Origin: Microbacterium sp. JZ31
GTDB lineage: Bacteria > Actinomycetota > Actinomycetes > Actinomycetales > Microbacteriaceae
NCBI RefSeq assembly: GCF_016805985.1
Contig: NZ_CP017661.1
Coordinates: 2,294,001 to 2,358,000 of the forward strand
Direction of reading: 5' to 3'
DNA length: 64,000 bases
Shown here: in pieces, positions 63,816 to 64,000 of the stretch
Numbering within the stretch: position 1 is the first letter of the stretch
Layout of the letters: each line of letters starts with the position of its first letter
Made by a program: the position numbers and the translations under genes
Notes under the pieces: generated by a model
Database searches by the model: none
What the model was told of the DNA's origin: nothing
What the model saw: only the letters and a program-made list of their open reading frames with translations

Positions 63816-64000
63816 TCACACTTCGAACTGCGGTGTGATGAACTCTCTCAGCGCTCCGTCCATCCGGACGATCAGACGCACGGCCGACAGGCCGGGCGAC
63901 ACTTCGTCGAACGCGAACCGGCCCTCGTCGTTGAGCGCCGCCGCCCACTCGCGCGCCCCCTGGGACAGACGCGCGGCGAGCACCGCGGGTGCGGACCAGC
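63816..64000 (-). CDS. Small two-domain protein of the CHAT/S8 cassette, copy 2 (partial; C-terminus TPQFEV)
   Basis: Only the last 61 codons are in the window; the N-terminus lies beyond the right edge. Translated by hand: a beta domain with PAVLAARLSQGAREWAAALN, GRFAFDEVSPGLSAVRLIV and final REFITPQFEV. Compared with copy 1 at 58783-59244, the visible part is about 78% identical in protein and clearly similar in DNA, a local duplication that now flanks the CHAT-S8 pair. It would precede the S8 gene in the same transcript, 78 nt away. Confidence 0.8.
   Translation of the reverse strand, partial: WSAPAVLAARLSQGAREWAAALNDEGRFAFDEVSPGLSAVRLIVRMDGALREFITPQFEV

Overview
The window comes from a very GC-rich (about 70% or more by eye) actinobacterium. 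Gene content and order (short F1 epsilon subunit, site-2 protease, B-type Mur ligase paralogue, many -10 boxes placed 6-8 nt before start codons) suggest Microbacteriaceae, probably Microbacterium or a near relative. This is inference; no 16S or marker gene was compared. No rRNA, tRNA, CRISPR array, IS element or phage gene was recognised. Most open frames antisense to the genes below are GC-driven shadows. LEFT PART (1-19.2 kb), housekeeping: a partial site-2 protease (rip1) runs off the left edge and is separated from dxr by three plus-strand genes (a His-bearing membrane protein, a YcnI copper protein, a MurE-like ligase). Then come a tandem FKBP lipoprotein, PlsC, OsmC, an asparaginase, a nucleotidyltransferase, a DeoR regulator divergent from a DUF4406-like gene, a P2A-type ATPase, an orphan EccC-like FtsK/SpoIIIE ATPase with a PP2C phosphatase, an aldo/keto reductase and a YGQ-repeat membrane protein. 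MIDDLE (19.2-32.1 kb): a complete F1Fo ATP synthase operon atpBEFHAGDC, followed by yaaA (apparently with a CTG start overlapping the atpC stop) and preceded by an AtpI-like gene, a WecA-like transferase, sua5 and, across one inserted gene, prmC. EXOPOLYSACCHARIDE LOCUS (29.6-58.6 kb): a priming sugar transferase (29630) lies between sua5 and prmC. After cysK-cysE-amidase follow a WecG/TagA transferase, a bimodular GT2, an acyltransferase-3, and a secreted glycoside-hydrolase-like protein. A long minus-strand operon from 56730 down to 41611 then carries a Gfo/Idh oxidoreductase, a frameshifted polysaccharide deacetylase, a DegT aminotransferase, three glycosyltransferases, a flippase, two Wzz-like proteins, a Wzy-like polymerase and a DUF6492 transferase, mostly linked by 4-nt ATGA/GTGA overlaps. 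The Gfo/Idh, aminotransferase and a divergent hexapeptide acetyltransferase together look like the Wlb/Wbp route to an acylated 3-amino sugar. RIGHT END (58.8-64 kb), the most unusual part: a minus-strand cassette of a TPR-CHAT caspase-like protease, a subtilisin (S8) without a signal peptide and with NPFTRT repeats, a 33-codon ORF, and two paralogous small proteins on either side that share a C-terminus ending TP(H/Q)FEV. The 18-bp palindrome upstream of the 59342/59244 pair recurs almost unchanged upstream of the secreted EPS-locus gene 20 kb away. This cassette is the best candidate for an undescribed proteolytic signalling or defence system; the right edge cuts the second paralogue.
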